From: a virus
IMG/VR virus record: IMGVR_UViG_3300027771_000011
Coordinates: 1-64,000 of that record
Length of the DNA stretch: 64,000 nucleotides
Reading direction: 5' to 3' (one strand)
Below, one piece after another: positions 46,201-50,374 of the stretch (the stretch's first letter is position 1; every line of letters begins with the position of its first letter). The position numbers were made by a program, and so were the translations under genes. Under the pieces are notes generated by a model, which did no database searches, was not told the origin of the DNA, and saw only the letters and a list, made by a program, of their open reading frames with translations.

Positions 46201-48155
46201 GACGCCATCGTCATGGCACTAAGGGTGCGTCATCTGATATGCGTAGAAGCGTACAGAATGTCATGCTTCAATCAGCTCAGCAGATTTCTAAAATCAAATA
46301 CGCTGATCGTATACGCTCTGAATTGAATGACATCGGTATTGAGAATCGGAAGTTCGCAACCGGTGATCAGTCTGAAGTTAAACAACAGTACGCTGACGTT
46401 GTCAGTGCCACTCATGCTGAAATGTCTAAGCGTTTCGAGTTGACTATGAATCCAACTGGAGCAGCGTGGGCATCTAACGCAGGTCGCTTAGCTTTCTTCC
46501 AGTACTTAGGTTGGTCTCCAGCCGCAGCGATAGTAAACCTCACTCAGGTTCCAGCAATATCAATACCTGTTATCGGTGCGAGATACGGCATGGCTAAAAC
46601 TACGGGTGTGTTCTTGAAAGTCATGACTGATTGGCACATGGGTAAGAGCGAACTATCGACACGAGAAGCGTACAAGTCTTTTGCTAGAGACGGCAACAAG
46701 AATGTCACGAAAGATGAGCAGAACTTTATCAAGGTTCTAATAGACCGAGGGGATATAGACATCACTCGCGTTGGTTCGATTACTGAAGAAGCTCACTCTG
46801 ATCAAAGAACTCCCAGTGTATTTGGCACGAAGATGCAGAAGCTGATGCGCACAGGTGCGTACATGTTCCATGGTGCAGAAATGTCTAACAGAGAGGTGAC
46901 TGGATTAGCTACATATAGACTGATCAAAGATAAGCACCCTGAGCTTTTTGTTGGATCGACCTTTAATAGTAGTGAGAGCATGTCAGAGAATGAGCTGAAA
47001 GTTTATGAAGAAGTTCGTGAACTTATCGGCACGACTCAGTTCCTGTACGAGTCTGAGAACCGCCCTAGAGCTATGCGTGAGAACAACATTATTCGCACCA
47101 TGACTACGTTTAAGATCTATGGACAGCACATCATATACATGTATGCACAGCTGGGCAGAGAAGCTTTGGGAAGAGATAAGTCTCTCTCACCCGAGAAGCG
47201 TAGAGAAGCACAGAAGGCGCTGGCTGGTCTTGTTGCATTCCAGATGCTGGCAGCAGGTGCAACTGGTGTACTACCTATAGCTGTAGCTATATCTATGATG
47301 AGTGCGGCTTACAACATGTTCGCTGATGATGAAGAAGAGATCGTAAGCCCCGAAGCTTCATTCACCCAGTGGATAGATGACATGGTGAAGGGAGCTTTCG
47401 ATGACGATGAAGCAAAGTTTATGAGTGCTTTACTAAGTAAGGGGATAGGTAATGCCTTGGGTGTAGACGTAAGTAGTCGAGTATCTCAAGACACCAATCT
47501 ATTACTTATGATGCCTGACCGCCCGATGTCTAGCGGCAAAGAGTTGTACAAAGAAGCGTTATTAAGTTTAGCTGGCCCCGTCTTTGGTGGGATCGGTGTC
47601 AACGTAGCTAACTTTGCTCAAGATGTTTACGAGGGGAACCCAACTGAGAATCTAAAGTCGGTACTACCTAAAGCCCTCCGTGATATATATAAGTCGGTTG
47701 ATTACTCGCAGAACGGAGTGAAGACGCGCAATGATCTTGATGTAATTGAATCTCTGGACACGAGTGACATTGTCATTCAAGCGATGGGATTTACACCAGA
47801 AGTTGTTTCCTCTACGTACACCCGAGCATTCGCTAGGCTGAACAAGTCGCAGCATATCGCTGGTGTTAGAAGGGATATTTTAGGGGACGTCTATACGGCA
47901 TTGTCCGATGGAGATAAGGGTTCAGTGGAAGAGTCTCTTGCGCAAGTCACGAAGTGGAATGAGTTTGTCATGGAGAAGCTGAAGTCTATTAAAAGTCCTG
48001 CAATGAAAGCTCTGTTCCTGAAAGAGTTGATCACAAGCAAGACTATATCCTCAAGCCTCAAGACAAAGATGATCAGAAAACTTACGGCTACAGAAGGAGT
48101 TGTTCTTCCGAAGAAGCACATGTATTTAATTGATGATTATACATTCGGGACTTAA
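34230..48155 (+). CDS. Giant 4641-residue polyvalent ejection protein (PLxRFG type) with helicase, ParB-like and zincin-like domains
   Basis: One uninterrupted frame of 13.9 kb. About 1-60: N-terminal cap; 60-405: Gly/Ala-rich, partly hydrophobic; 430-520: acidic linker; about 890-1020: possible ADP-ribosyltransferase-like domain (Arg894, then PSFSKD at 937-942); about 1100-1300: ParB-like domain with ISGRHR (1135-1140); 1370-1420: acidic EV-P-VE repeats; about 2200-2300: zincin-like HEILAHYG (His2252, Glu2253, His2257); about 2500-2960: superfamily-2 helicase with GTGFGKT (2527-2533), DEAH (2610-2613), TATP (2638-2641) and QLIGRVSR (2903-2910); HELVH (3291-3295); HEVVGHYG (3484-3491); PYFPLSRFG (3863-3871); hydrophobic patch near 4330-4360. 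Related giant phage proteins are called polyvalent or PLxRFG proteins and are thought to be injected to counter host defences. Position after ejection genes supports that here. Confidence 0.85.
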   Translation: MSSLYLSQMRQNPQYQNIPVDQLARMVYDQDAELQDISFEQFMPIFNDTGEVAQAAPAAQQMNPAPAEEMGYGQIGLDSIDAAQSGFLNASAGLAEGVGGIYKWATGEESETAGDIAGYLRDAGEDQIQQMSESGRNQMQNFGVEYSSEDGPSMREGSTLVGGLLNIASGVGSSIPYLVPGGLGAKVLSQSGRAVGGTIIPSLARKQAMNLPAGRIPQSLSMAAVGGTGLGGETKNQAYQKAYNSPAEELNKTPAYQAAYWEIADTYKAQGTKVSHAQIEEMARTAVAEAAGDDAFKDGFQLGAVSMGALGPMFLNNVLGRVKGGFIKRAASGASIEGTQELVESGGQAYLSNLAVNENANSSIQPMDNVVSEGLTGALIGAGTGGSMSLAGGFGSKAVGITKEKDMPGYFREQERLRKEGIVAEKEQAAMDAESVEPAVEEGVELVEDTETPTGAAETPTETLGEALADAEEQAALPAEESADSPDRPESSEVDPVEETTVEESPEKANYRADLQIALDIALAQSKNRKLTPEARQAASDRIAGIQDEINKLDETLASTELDLEIETPTPVTPASNPALTKRILEWSKVQPDKASDRYDEQRVYKDAIIRELKSLMKMEVGSDQAFRKEESIRMMEEKFDALAPTPLNEVPRWQQALEEEDAVTEAQLQEYGQMEAGTVDSSTEVQDDVTGDNLYGVFANQETNPFASIDLFGRLQPIKEDGIAIDLKGVVRDNMNSLRANGTPDNKNLDRKTVNNILTKDAERIEALTKTSAINMVVRSQYKKINKELGKASADYYIESLGRGMGLFSNPTPTKLAMYDEYVEGLNDNVVPLTYEVWESTILQKGKAPSLTAKKPSPQPVEEPVEASESVSAEVAPIQKTADDFQDDGTYYRVVVGDTSFQDIVDSGEVRTNASSKKPRKADGKIDLSSRPTKWPSFSKDSASMDYAGKNEDHYIVVTNDPSIQPSKQGRHGKGTTQFPTDANGNPMESLSGDAISVYKHTGNGNYELVYNRGQVVSKPDSDPTPTKKAIPASQVKTEAKGTTVADKKSSGNQAVLEENEESVIDELPVDVPVLGKQVVEVLISDLTLSEDVPQFKDGADSEGVVDPLGGTFDRTGVAPIQIWLREDGRKEVISGRHRLDLAKRSGETTIPAQYHLESEGFGAAEASILDALLNIREGQGKVKDYVGFIQARNLTEEEADAEGILARPTGKRAYTIASQGSPALVAAHRADQIGDNAASLISQAAPNNEPLQAVGLKALQEGKSITVSVNIVKAVNSMTRDTAQESGDLFGFDDSAMKEAENLARKAGQKQAEIQRTLTAVTGAAKNPELAAAEGVDVQDPEAVQARVAELKDQKREWQNWHTNPALVAELTGNEVAAPVVEVTADEVSAPAVEATDSEVTEPIVAEATDDEVAAPALELSNQTEEELATKAGRDLDAGETKEQVDREVDGFSLDGGVSLTTQADPAQNPQSNDLFEGNPDVNEVEVEVESTPSTDEVVNPSVADPVADTTEVVAEENTDVENDVLNDVVPADRGAVPEGEQESITLYGLEADGSTSNNDPTDLINDVRVLQFVTRDDGLKLALYVGDKDTSDTDAVVYKSMDKAEAASKDLESKGLGLYRPTMYKKRFALNALIVAKNQSTDVPMVYSNKDSSDQAKNRMKSKEAYDIQESGAGKFYIVTTRDSMDKEGKKDNEASNYDSITEVRNNLQEDIEENVPSYVLSQTTNEKFPNQPQLFMLEGKTDNLLKYVQGNQIDDLSNVAEELLDVKSKEKSKTLIAAVEFATGRIDTINASLKKKEQQNKIVLEDGKSELKAVSIMFRSVNKFESKVNEDGSLTLFGNNKDLERFLSKNKLTEGQQPVYGTLNEGEFSVSEEQSGTVIGIKVPKTTATKLKGKLENKALYFVDGEVEGAAYVVNPSKPLLQKKDLTVNLEEGRVVIPEKEGRSEDEIQEDIEIGRANAMESKASDPVVDRQSYESVRDELAGMRDAETQEISNFLDGTATSDVGGASTKNATEFFDSIGDGDYGFVSQDEVTNSAEKSAQKDSDEKVEADPADADLIEELLGDLREATGIIDDPKTTAADRKTTEGLARKIEEDLVALNAGDQFIKISAKGSVTEAKNQPVEKPKKKKVANPKKKTTEDNSESPFDMFNTLLNDYPPLYVSRRQLKGMTGMSVEDVQAVIDKFEAKYNGIPDIKYMVADIPLDGGQASLSGMAGGVPTGSFDAKNKLVTLNSAGLNNVAEVESVLRHEILAHYGLSVFPTLEERMDILTKVSKAEGQNEELTKIFKEVRKSYSARTDAWKERGATDESIEAMVAEEVFARVAEERDQSVFGEAWDAIVSYVMKALRKVGFYDHYTKSDVRRTLQSFGKQFTQADVETSLQVNAQVQEVKFSIPPEDGVAGVNSSLDKLLAKVNARKEKDDKAKEAKSAKIGAQQIFDQRASLETEAKPSARPTERLEKDLNLAEGRAPAVEVMPDLIPDRAKVSDHSSVYSDSLDAGQRMGVDLAMTTMMEKGSRGFLLADGTGFGKTRQILAMADQFKKATGQKVLILTENEPTLKKNFADDAASMGIDMKQFKTGTYNSFKDGGQRNGIKPEFDQEWGMVIFDEAHNLKNYNTLQAKAARRLSKSKVVYATATPMDRPSAGAYMWADVMGQSYKEALDNLGMKLVNGPKVKVDGKYVEGNKVVELKKGISPKMAIERVAIMRNSAIKSGRMIKRYYPFFGTTSEIKVEMEQQSRLDQDDIDNYWQGEINSGSGSPKNLRGQRILELVKWEEHLKIDAVMDKLKEDLSKGMQVVVAAETVSEDLIVKGLEGGRVSGFISLIEGRLDAENIDYVSIKGKTTPAQRAKSVEEFQSGNIPLMVMTTQAGGTGINLDDTVGDKPRSLIMVTKNWSGSKVMQLIGRVSRKTTQSPSVVNVVSLEGGLADAHKSAVVSRKLKTLLSSSGEPSILEDLDATEWNDVRDSNKNYVGSKDGSLIDDVDSSESEATSSIPPADAQPEVDSSMGDNFMAVLRKHGTRPTPDETASGKKFINLKSSVANKETIQATLARILPKQKNGDDSKFSKPMKVKGTKNEWFFYVWNTDQAKQIAADLEKRGVNYSRQSVNEVARGLSGKSVKDIEGWVGKSILDKMNSLGHKVEVVQSVADIPPMPLAYDPMVKMTVIDQVNAVFDEVREVKDLVSGKDAVEVAEAVAASAPNALHRDIAAKVAVQLRQLRDLGSDVGFQVLQVGDSAPSNVKSTIQSGAKGLTVSADPRLVAAGNLSGKVYIVGDTVSSSKNGLDFETITHELVHLSTAASHVAGRVPANKDTPYAKLFDDMESLMKVVSAHGKRQKNNIENLPKFQQDLLNGYNNSAESGREIMAWGLTNGDFQTYLESIPLNDNKTAWDSFVQSVREFLGINPNDGTALSEMLRISNETLSLDLNQVSELLNSNISPDDVSVNKPMAIDPNAKGMFIPSRGISYLVADNLHSKAETRSTFSHEVVGHYGMQQMMGNEFGSLLDTVQDMKAKGDPEVVAAAKVVETRSGNLGREEEAEEIIAVLAEDLASRSFMTKVYDAIRMWIKRTFSSNYVVSNSNLRDLLLDAQRHVSKDVSNESVAPQTASEILYSKVSKMDLPKQLEVYTDALENVHESLGGLAKQDFINSTKDGASAILNQNKTRNFLQYWLTNTQIHRTYKSAFDWKGGNPLKRINDLLGEFRVDKERALHGFEKEEKIWDKLSAKESNSLASLMRDSTIAGIHPNVSVENKVHDYVREDKKKLDRKKLKDKPTTTDLDDIVRLEESIKFMKEEHARLSREWNKLSVNAKTVYEDTRIMLKSQFEQEREELLNRIDRQIESPVHRESAKKALETRMGDLITRGPYFPLSRFGDHVVIAFADINGKREFVREQFESRSEAERALKWHKSKWGENNARMTYMADMSKTSKSDDLFAFRDNLFTALDDNRDETLSDDRMDDDAKAAIRKSTELLKNEINDLMLNTLPSSSIMQRRRHRHGTKGASSDMRRSVQNVMLQSAQQISKIKYADRIRSELNDIGIENRKFATGDQSEVKQQYADVVSATHAEMSKRFELTMNPTGAAWASNAGRLAFFQYLGWSPAAAIVNLTQVPAISIPVIGARYGMAKTTGVFLKVMTDWHMGKSELSTREAYKSFARDGNKNVTKDEQNFIKVLIDRGDIDITRVGSITEEAHSDQRTPSVFGTKMQKLMRTGAYMFHGAEMSNREVTGLATYRLIKDKHPELFVGSTFNSSESMSENELKVYEEVRELIGTTQFLYESENRPRAMRENNIIRTMTTFKIYGQHIIYMYAQLGREALGRDKSLSPEKRREAQKALAGLVAFQMLAAGATGVLPIAVAISMMSAAYNMFADDEEEIVSPEASFTQWIDDMVKGAFDDDEAKFMSALLSKGIGNALGVDVSSRVSQDTNLLLMMPDRPMSSGKELYKEALLSLAGPVFGGIGVNVANFAQDVYEGNPTENLKSVLPKALRDIYKSVDYSQNGVKTRNDLDVIESLDTSDIVIQAMGFTPEVVSSTYTRAFARLNKSQHIAGVRRDILGDVYTALSDGDKGSVEESLAQVTKWNEFVMEKLKSIKSPAMKALFLKELITSKTISSSLKTKMIRKLTATEGVVLPKKHMYLIDDYTFGT

Positions 48156-48178
48156 CAAGAAATATTTAAGGAGATTCA

Positions 48179-48457
48179 ATGAGCATTGAATACAGAGGTG
48201 AGAGATTCGAGGGGTATAACAAACCCAAGCGAACACCTAGTCACCCAACAAAATCACATGTGGTTCTGGCCAAAGAAGGATCTGAAATTAAAATGATCAG
48301 GTTCGGTGAGCAGGGTGCGAGTACAGCAGGTAAGCCCAAAGCAGGTGAGAGTGACAAGATGAAAGCCAAGAGAAAAAGTTTCAAAGCAAGGCATGCCAAG
48401 GGTATCCAATCGGGGAAAATGTCAGGGAGTTATTGGTCTAATTTGGTCAAGTGGTGA
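48179..48457 (+). CDS. Small basic conserved-type phage protein
   Basis: A 92-residue, strongly basic protein. Its C-terminal half, beginning KMKAKRKSFKARHAKGI and ending MSGSYWSNLVKW, is a pattern I recognise from small phage proteins of unknown function. It has an AAGGAG site 22 nt after the giant gene stop. Positive charge suggests nucleic-acid binding or head packaging with DNA. It is the first of a series of tiny Lys-rich genes. Function is unproven. Confidence 0.65.
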   Translation: MSIEYRGERFEGYNKPKRTPSHPTKSHVVLAKEGSEIKMIRFGEQGASTAGKPKAGESDKMKAKRKSFKARHAKGIQSGKMSGSYWSNLVKW

Positions 48458-48464
48458 GATAGTA

Positions 48465-48644
48465 ATGAAAGCCAAATCAAAAGTAAATGAAGCGGGTAAC
48501 TACACTAAACCTGCTTTGCGTAAGAGATTGTTTAATAAAATCAAAGCAGGAACTAAGGGTGGTAACGCTGGGCAGTGGTCAGCACGTAAAGCACAACTCT
48601 TAGCCTCTGAGTACAAGAAAGCTGGTGGAGGTTATCGTGATTAA
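48465..48644 (+). CDS. Small basic protein (59 residues)
   Basis: A Lys/Arg-rich 59-residue protein with the pattern KPALRKRLFNKIKAG, then GNAGQWSARKAQLLASEYKKAGGGY, seen in small proteins of many marine phages. The start is ATG 48465, just after the previous gene; an earlier in-frame ATG lies inside that gene. It overlaps the next gene by eight bases. It is probably nucleic-acid associated. No catalytic residues are evident. Confidence 0.65.
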   Translation: MKAKSKVNEAGNYTKPALRKRLFNKIKAGTKGGNAGQWSARKAQLLASEYKKAGGGYRD

Positions 48645-48876
48645 GAAGCCACAGAAGTCTCTTAAGAAATGGACTAAGCAGGAGTGGGGGACTAAGAGTG
48701 GTAAGCCCAGTGCTAAGACAGGTGAGCGTTACTTGCCTAAAGCTGCTATCGCTGGTCTAACTAAAGCAGAGTATGCAGCTACCACAGCAGCAAAAAGAGC
48801 AGGTACAAAAGCAGGTAAGCAGGTTGTAAAGCAGCCTAAGAAGATTGCAAATAAAACAGCTAAGTTTAGAAAGTAA
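48637..48876 (+). CDS. Small basic protein (79 residues)
   Basis: A 79-residue protein starting at GTG 48637, five bases after GGAGG (an upstream GTG at 48625 precedes that site). It has the motif SLKKWTKQEWGTKSGKPS followed by GERYLPKAAIAGLTKAEYAA and a Lys-rich tail. This layout recurs in phages and some large viruses; the Pfam label DUF5872 comes to mind but is unverified. It is highly basic, suggesting DNA or RNA binding. Role unknown. Confidence 0.62.
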   Translation: MIKKPQKSLKKWTKQEWGTKSGKPSAKTGERYLPKAAIAGLTKAEYAATTAAKRAGTKAGKQVVKQPKKIANKTAKFRK

Positions 48877-48888
48877 GAGGAAGTTATT

Positions 48889-49068
48889 ATGCCAAATGTA
48901 GGTGGAAAGTTTTTTCCGTATAGCAAAGAAGGGATAGCTGCAGCGAAGAAAGCAGAGGCTAAATTAAAAGCTGATGCAATGATCAAGGCAAAAGCAAAGC
49001 CCAAAGATAAAAATAAGAAAATGGTAAAGCCAAAAGCTAAGGCTAAAGCAATGAAGAAGGGGTATTAG
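48889..49068 (+). CDS. Very small Lys/Ala-rich protein (59 residues)
   Basis: The 59-residue protein begins MPNVGGKFFPYSKEGIAAAK, a start typical of tiny phage proteins, and continues as a Lys-Ala-rich helix (KAEAKLKADAMIKAKAKPK), ending KKGY. It has a GAGGAAG ribosome site. Its composition resembles histone-tail or DNA-compaction peptides. Its last codons lie inside the 31-bp direct repeat described at 49050-49398. Confidence 0.62.
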   Translation: MPNVGGKFFPYSKEGIAAAKKAEAKLKADAMIKAKAKPKDKNKKMVKPKAKAKAMKKGY

Positions 49069-49398
49069 AATGGCAGCAAATATGAAGCACTTCTTGAAGA
49101 ACGGAAAATTCTAGAGGTAGGGTAATGACAACATCACTGAGAAAGAAACTTGAGAAGGACGCTGCTCGTTATCGCTATTTGAGGGACACTCAAAACAACG
49201 GCTGTAGAGATGTTGATTGGGATAATAGTGATGAGCCGAATAGGGTTGGTGTTATTGATCACATATTTATTTATTTGGGGGATGGTGTGTGGGACAGTGA
49301 TGCTGACATGATGGATGAATCCATCGATAACGCAATGCTTTTATTTCCAAAAGAAGCGGAAGAAAAAAATGAAGAAGGGGTATTAGAATGGCAGCAAA
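49050..49398. repeat. 31-bp exact direct repeat flanking an inserted gene
   Basis: Copies at 49050-49080 and 49368-49398 are identical over 31 bp (start AATGAAGAAGGGG) and stay similar, with four mismatches, for about 24 more bases. Each copy carries the end of one gene and the start of the next (TATTAGAATGGCAGCAAA). The interval carries one gene, so this looks like insertion of a single-gene cassette by recombination at duplicated ends. Confidence 0.85.
49070..49114 (+). pseudogene. Truncated copy of the gene at 49388
   Basis: A 14-residue frame (MAANMKHFLKNGKF) matches the first residues of the full gene at 49388 (MAAKMRHFLKNG) and then stops at TAG. It is the fragment left on the left side of the inserted cassette. 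Whether the tiny peptide is made is unknown. Confidence 0.7.
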
Positions 49399-49403
49399 GA
49401 TGA
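49125..49403 (+). CDS. Inserted small acidic protein of moron type
   Basis: A 92-residue acidic protein in a cluster of basic ones. It begins MTTSLRKKLEKDAARYRYLRD, a start seen in many phage and bacterial small proteins of unknown function, and carries a DSDADMMDESIDNAML acidic segment. Its last codons (NEEGVLEWQQR) are read from the right copy of the flanking repeat, so the insertion captured that DNA as its 3' end. A GGTAGGG region precedes the start. It may be an accessory gene gained recently. Confidence 0.65.
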   Translation: MTTSLRKKLEKDAARYRYLRDTQNNGCRDVDWDNSDEPNRVGVIDHIFIYLGDGVWDSDADMMDESIDNAMLLFPKEAEEKNEEGVLEWQQR

Positions 49404-49558
49404 GGCACTTCCTAAAGAACGGCACTGAATGGAAAGGTGACATTCACAAGACCGGTACGATGGCTATGACGGGCGCGAAGCATACGTCTTCTAGCAAGAA
49501 TCTTTTTCACATGAAAGATCTTTCAGCTTCAGCAATGGCTCGTGCAAAAAAGAAATAA
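49388..49558 (+). CDS. Small basic protein (56 residues), intact copy
   Basis: A 56-residue Lys/Ser/Thr-rich protein (MAAKMRHFLKNGTEWKGD, then MTGAKHTSSSKNLFHMKDL). It overlaps the inserted gene's end by 16 bases. A truncated duplicate of its start lies at 49070-49114. Before the insertion it would have followed the gene ending at 49068 directly. It resembles small virion-associated peptides of marine phages. Function unknown. Confidence 0.65.
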   Translation: MAAKMRHFLKNGTEWKGDIHKTGTMAMTGAKHTSSSKNLFHMKDLSASAMARAKKK

Positions 49559-50030
49559 CTTGAGACCTGAGAGCAACGAAGATAAGAAGGCGTGGTGCGA
49601 ATACGGAGACCGAACTGAGTTAGAGTTTGTGTCAAAAATGTTGGCATCGAAGTGCAGCGTCTTCATGAATCCCGCAAAGGAAGAGAACAAGTTCACACAT
49701 GATTTTTTCATTGTGATGCCGTCTGATCTCAAGACAATACGAACTAGATTCAGGACAGCAGATCGCTATGGAATTCCTAGTCACTCAGCTATCACTCTGA
49801 ACAAGAAAGATGTGGATAGGTACGATGATAAATACCCACACATCATCATCATCTTTGATGTGAAGTACGAAGATTTTTCTCGGGTGTGTTACGCCCCGAT
49901 AAGAGACATAAAGAAAGCGATTCGCAGGGGTGCCGCAAAGCTGCACACCTACACAAACAGAGTGAATGACACGCAGGGTAATGCAAAAGAATCGTGGGTG
50001 TTAGACTCCATGTGGTTTAAAGAAATATAA
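49542..50030 (+). CDS. Putative PD-(D/E)XK nuclease
   Basis: The 162-residue protein has an arrangement like PD-(D/E)XK nucleases: Glu26/Glu28 in RTELEFV, then Asp54 in FTHDFFIV, and Asp62-x-Lys64 in SDLKTIRTRF. Beta strands and a HTYTNRVN segment follow. It may cut DNA, for example during takeover or packaging, but only the active-site pattern supports that. GTG 49542 overlaps the previous gene; TTG 49560 is an alternative. It is the last rightward late gene before attP. Confidence 0.55.
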   Translation: MQKRNNLRPESNEDKKAWCEYGDRTELEFVSKMLASKCSVFMNPAKEENKFTHDFFIVMPSDLKTIRTRFRTADRYGIPSHSAITLNKKDVDRYDDKYPHIIIIFDVKYEDFSRVCYAPIRDIKKAIRRGAAKLHTYTNRVNDTQGNAKESWVLDSMWFKEI

Positions 50031-50096
50031 GTTCTGCTTGACGCGCAGAATGCCAGTGAGTATCATGCGCTTGCTTTACAAGAAGACCAGAAAGTT

Positions 50097-50106
50097 TTGG
50101 ACTTAC
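50097..50106. promoter_or_regulatory. Candidate integrase arm-type site TTGGACTTAC (left of attP core)
   Basis: Same decamer as the tandem copies on the other side of the attP core at 50324-50344. Arm-type sites flanking the core on both sides are expected for a lambda-type integrase. A further copy occurs far away near 234-243. Confidence 0.45.
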
Positions 50107-50235
50107 TGTAACGTAAGTTACTGTAGTATAACGTGACACAACGTACTGATTGACACGCAGAAATGCAGGTAATATCTATACGATTGTTATATAAATCAAT
50201 GACTTAGCTAAATGGGCTACCCTTTTTTACACGCA

Positions 50236-50270
50236 GAGGGTCGGCGGTTCAAACCCGTCATCACCCACCA
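50236..50270 (+). other. Phage attachment site attP core (3' half of tRNA-Val-like gene)
   Basis: The stretch contains a complete tRNA T-arm (GGCGG-TTCAAAC-CCGTC), then an acceptor strand ATCACCC, a discriminator A and CCA. No matching 5' acceptor GGGTGAT exists upstream, so this is only a 3' fragment. From memory it matches E. coli tRNA-Val(UAC) apart from two T-loop bases. Integration here would restore an intact host tRNA. The adjacent leftward integrase supports the call. Confidence 0.85.
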
Positions 50271-50286
50271 ATTACTTATTAAAATC

Positions 50287-50310
50287 AGACACTTAGCGGT
50301 GTCTTTTTTT
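50287..50310 (+). terminator. Intrinsic terminator after the tRNA fragment
   Basis: AGACAC (50287-50292) pairs with GTGTCT (50299-50304), and a T-run follows. It would end transcription of the restored host tRNA gene after integration, and also stop late transcription from running into int antisense. Confidence 0.8.
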
Positions 50311-50323
50311 TGGCCTAAATTTC

Positions 50324-50355
50324 TTGGACTTACTTTGGACTTACTTTGGACTTGC
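50324..50355. repeat. Three tandem arm-type sites TTGGACTTAC
   Basis: Copies at 50324-50333, 50335-50344 and 50346-50355 (the last TTGGACTTGC) repeat with an 11-bp period, close to one DNA turn. Next to attP and int, they are good candidates for integrase arm-binding sites. Confidence 0.6.
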
Positions 50356-50365
50356 GTGCCACGCA
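50353..50365. promoter_or_regulatory. Palindrome TGCGT-GCC-ACGCA near int
   Basis: A 13-bp dyad just beyond the int stop codon side of attP. Two near-identical dyads (TGCGT-GCT-ACGCA) lie in the immunity region at 57115-57127 and 57135-57147, suggesting one shared regulator. Confidence 0.5.
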
Positions 50366-50374
50366 GATAATACA

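Noticed and set aside
50200-50270. A complete tRNA gene
   Set aside because: Only the T-arm and 3' acceptor are present; no matching 5' acceptor, D-arm or proper anticodon arm precedes them.
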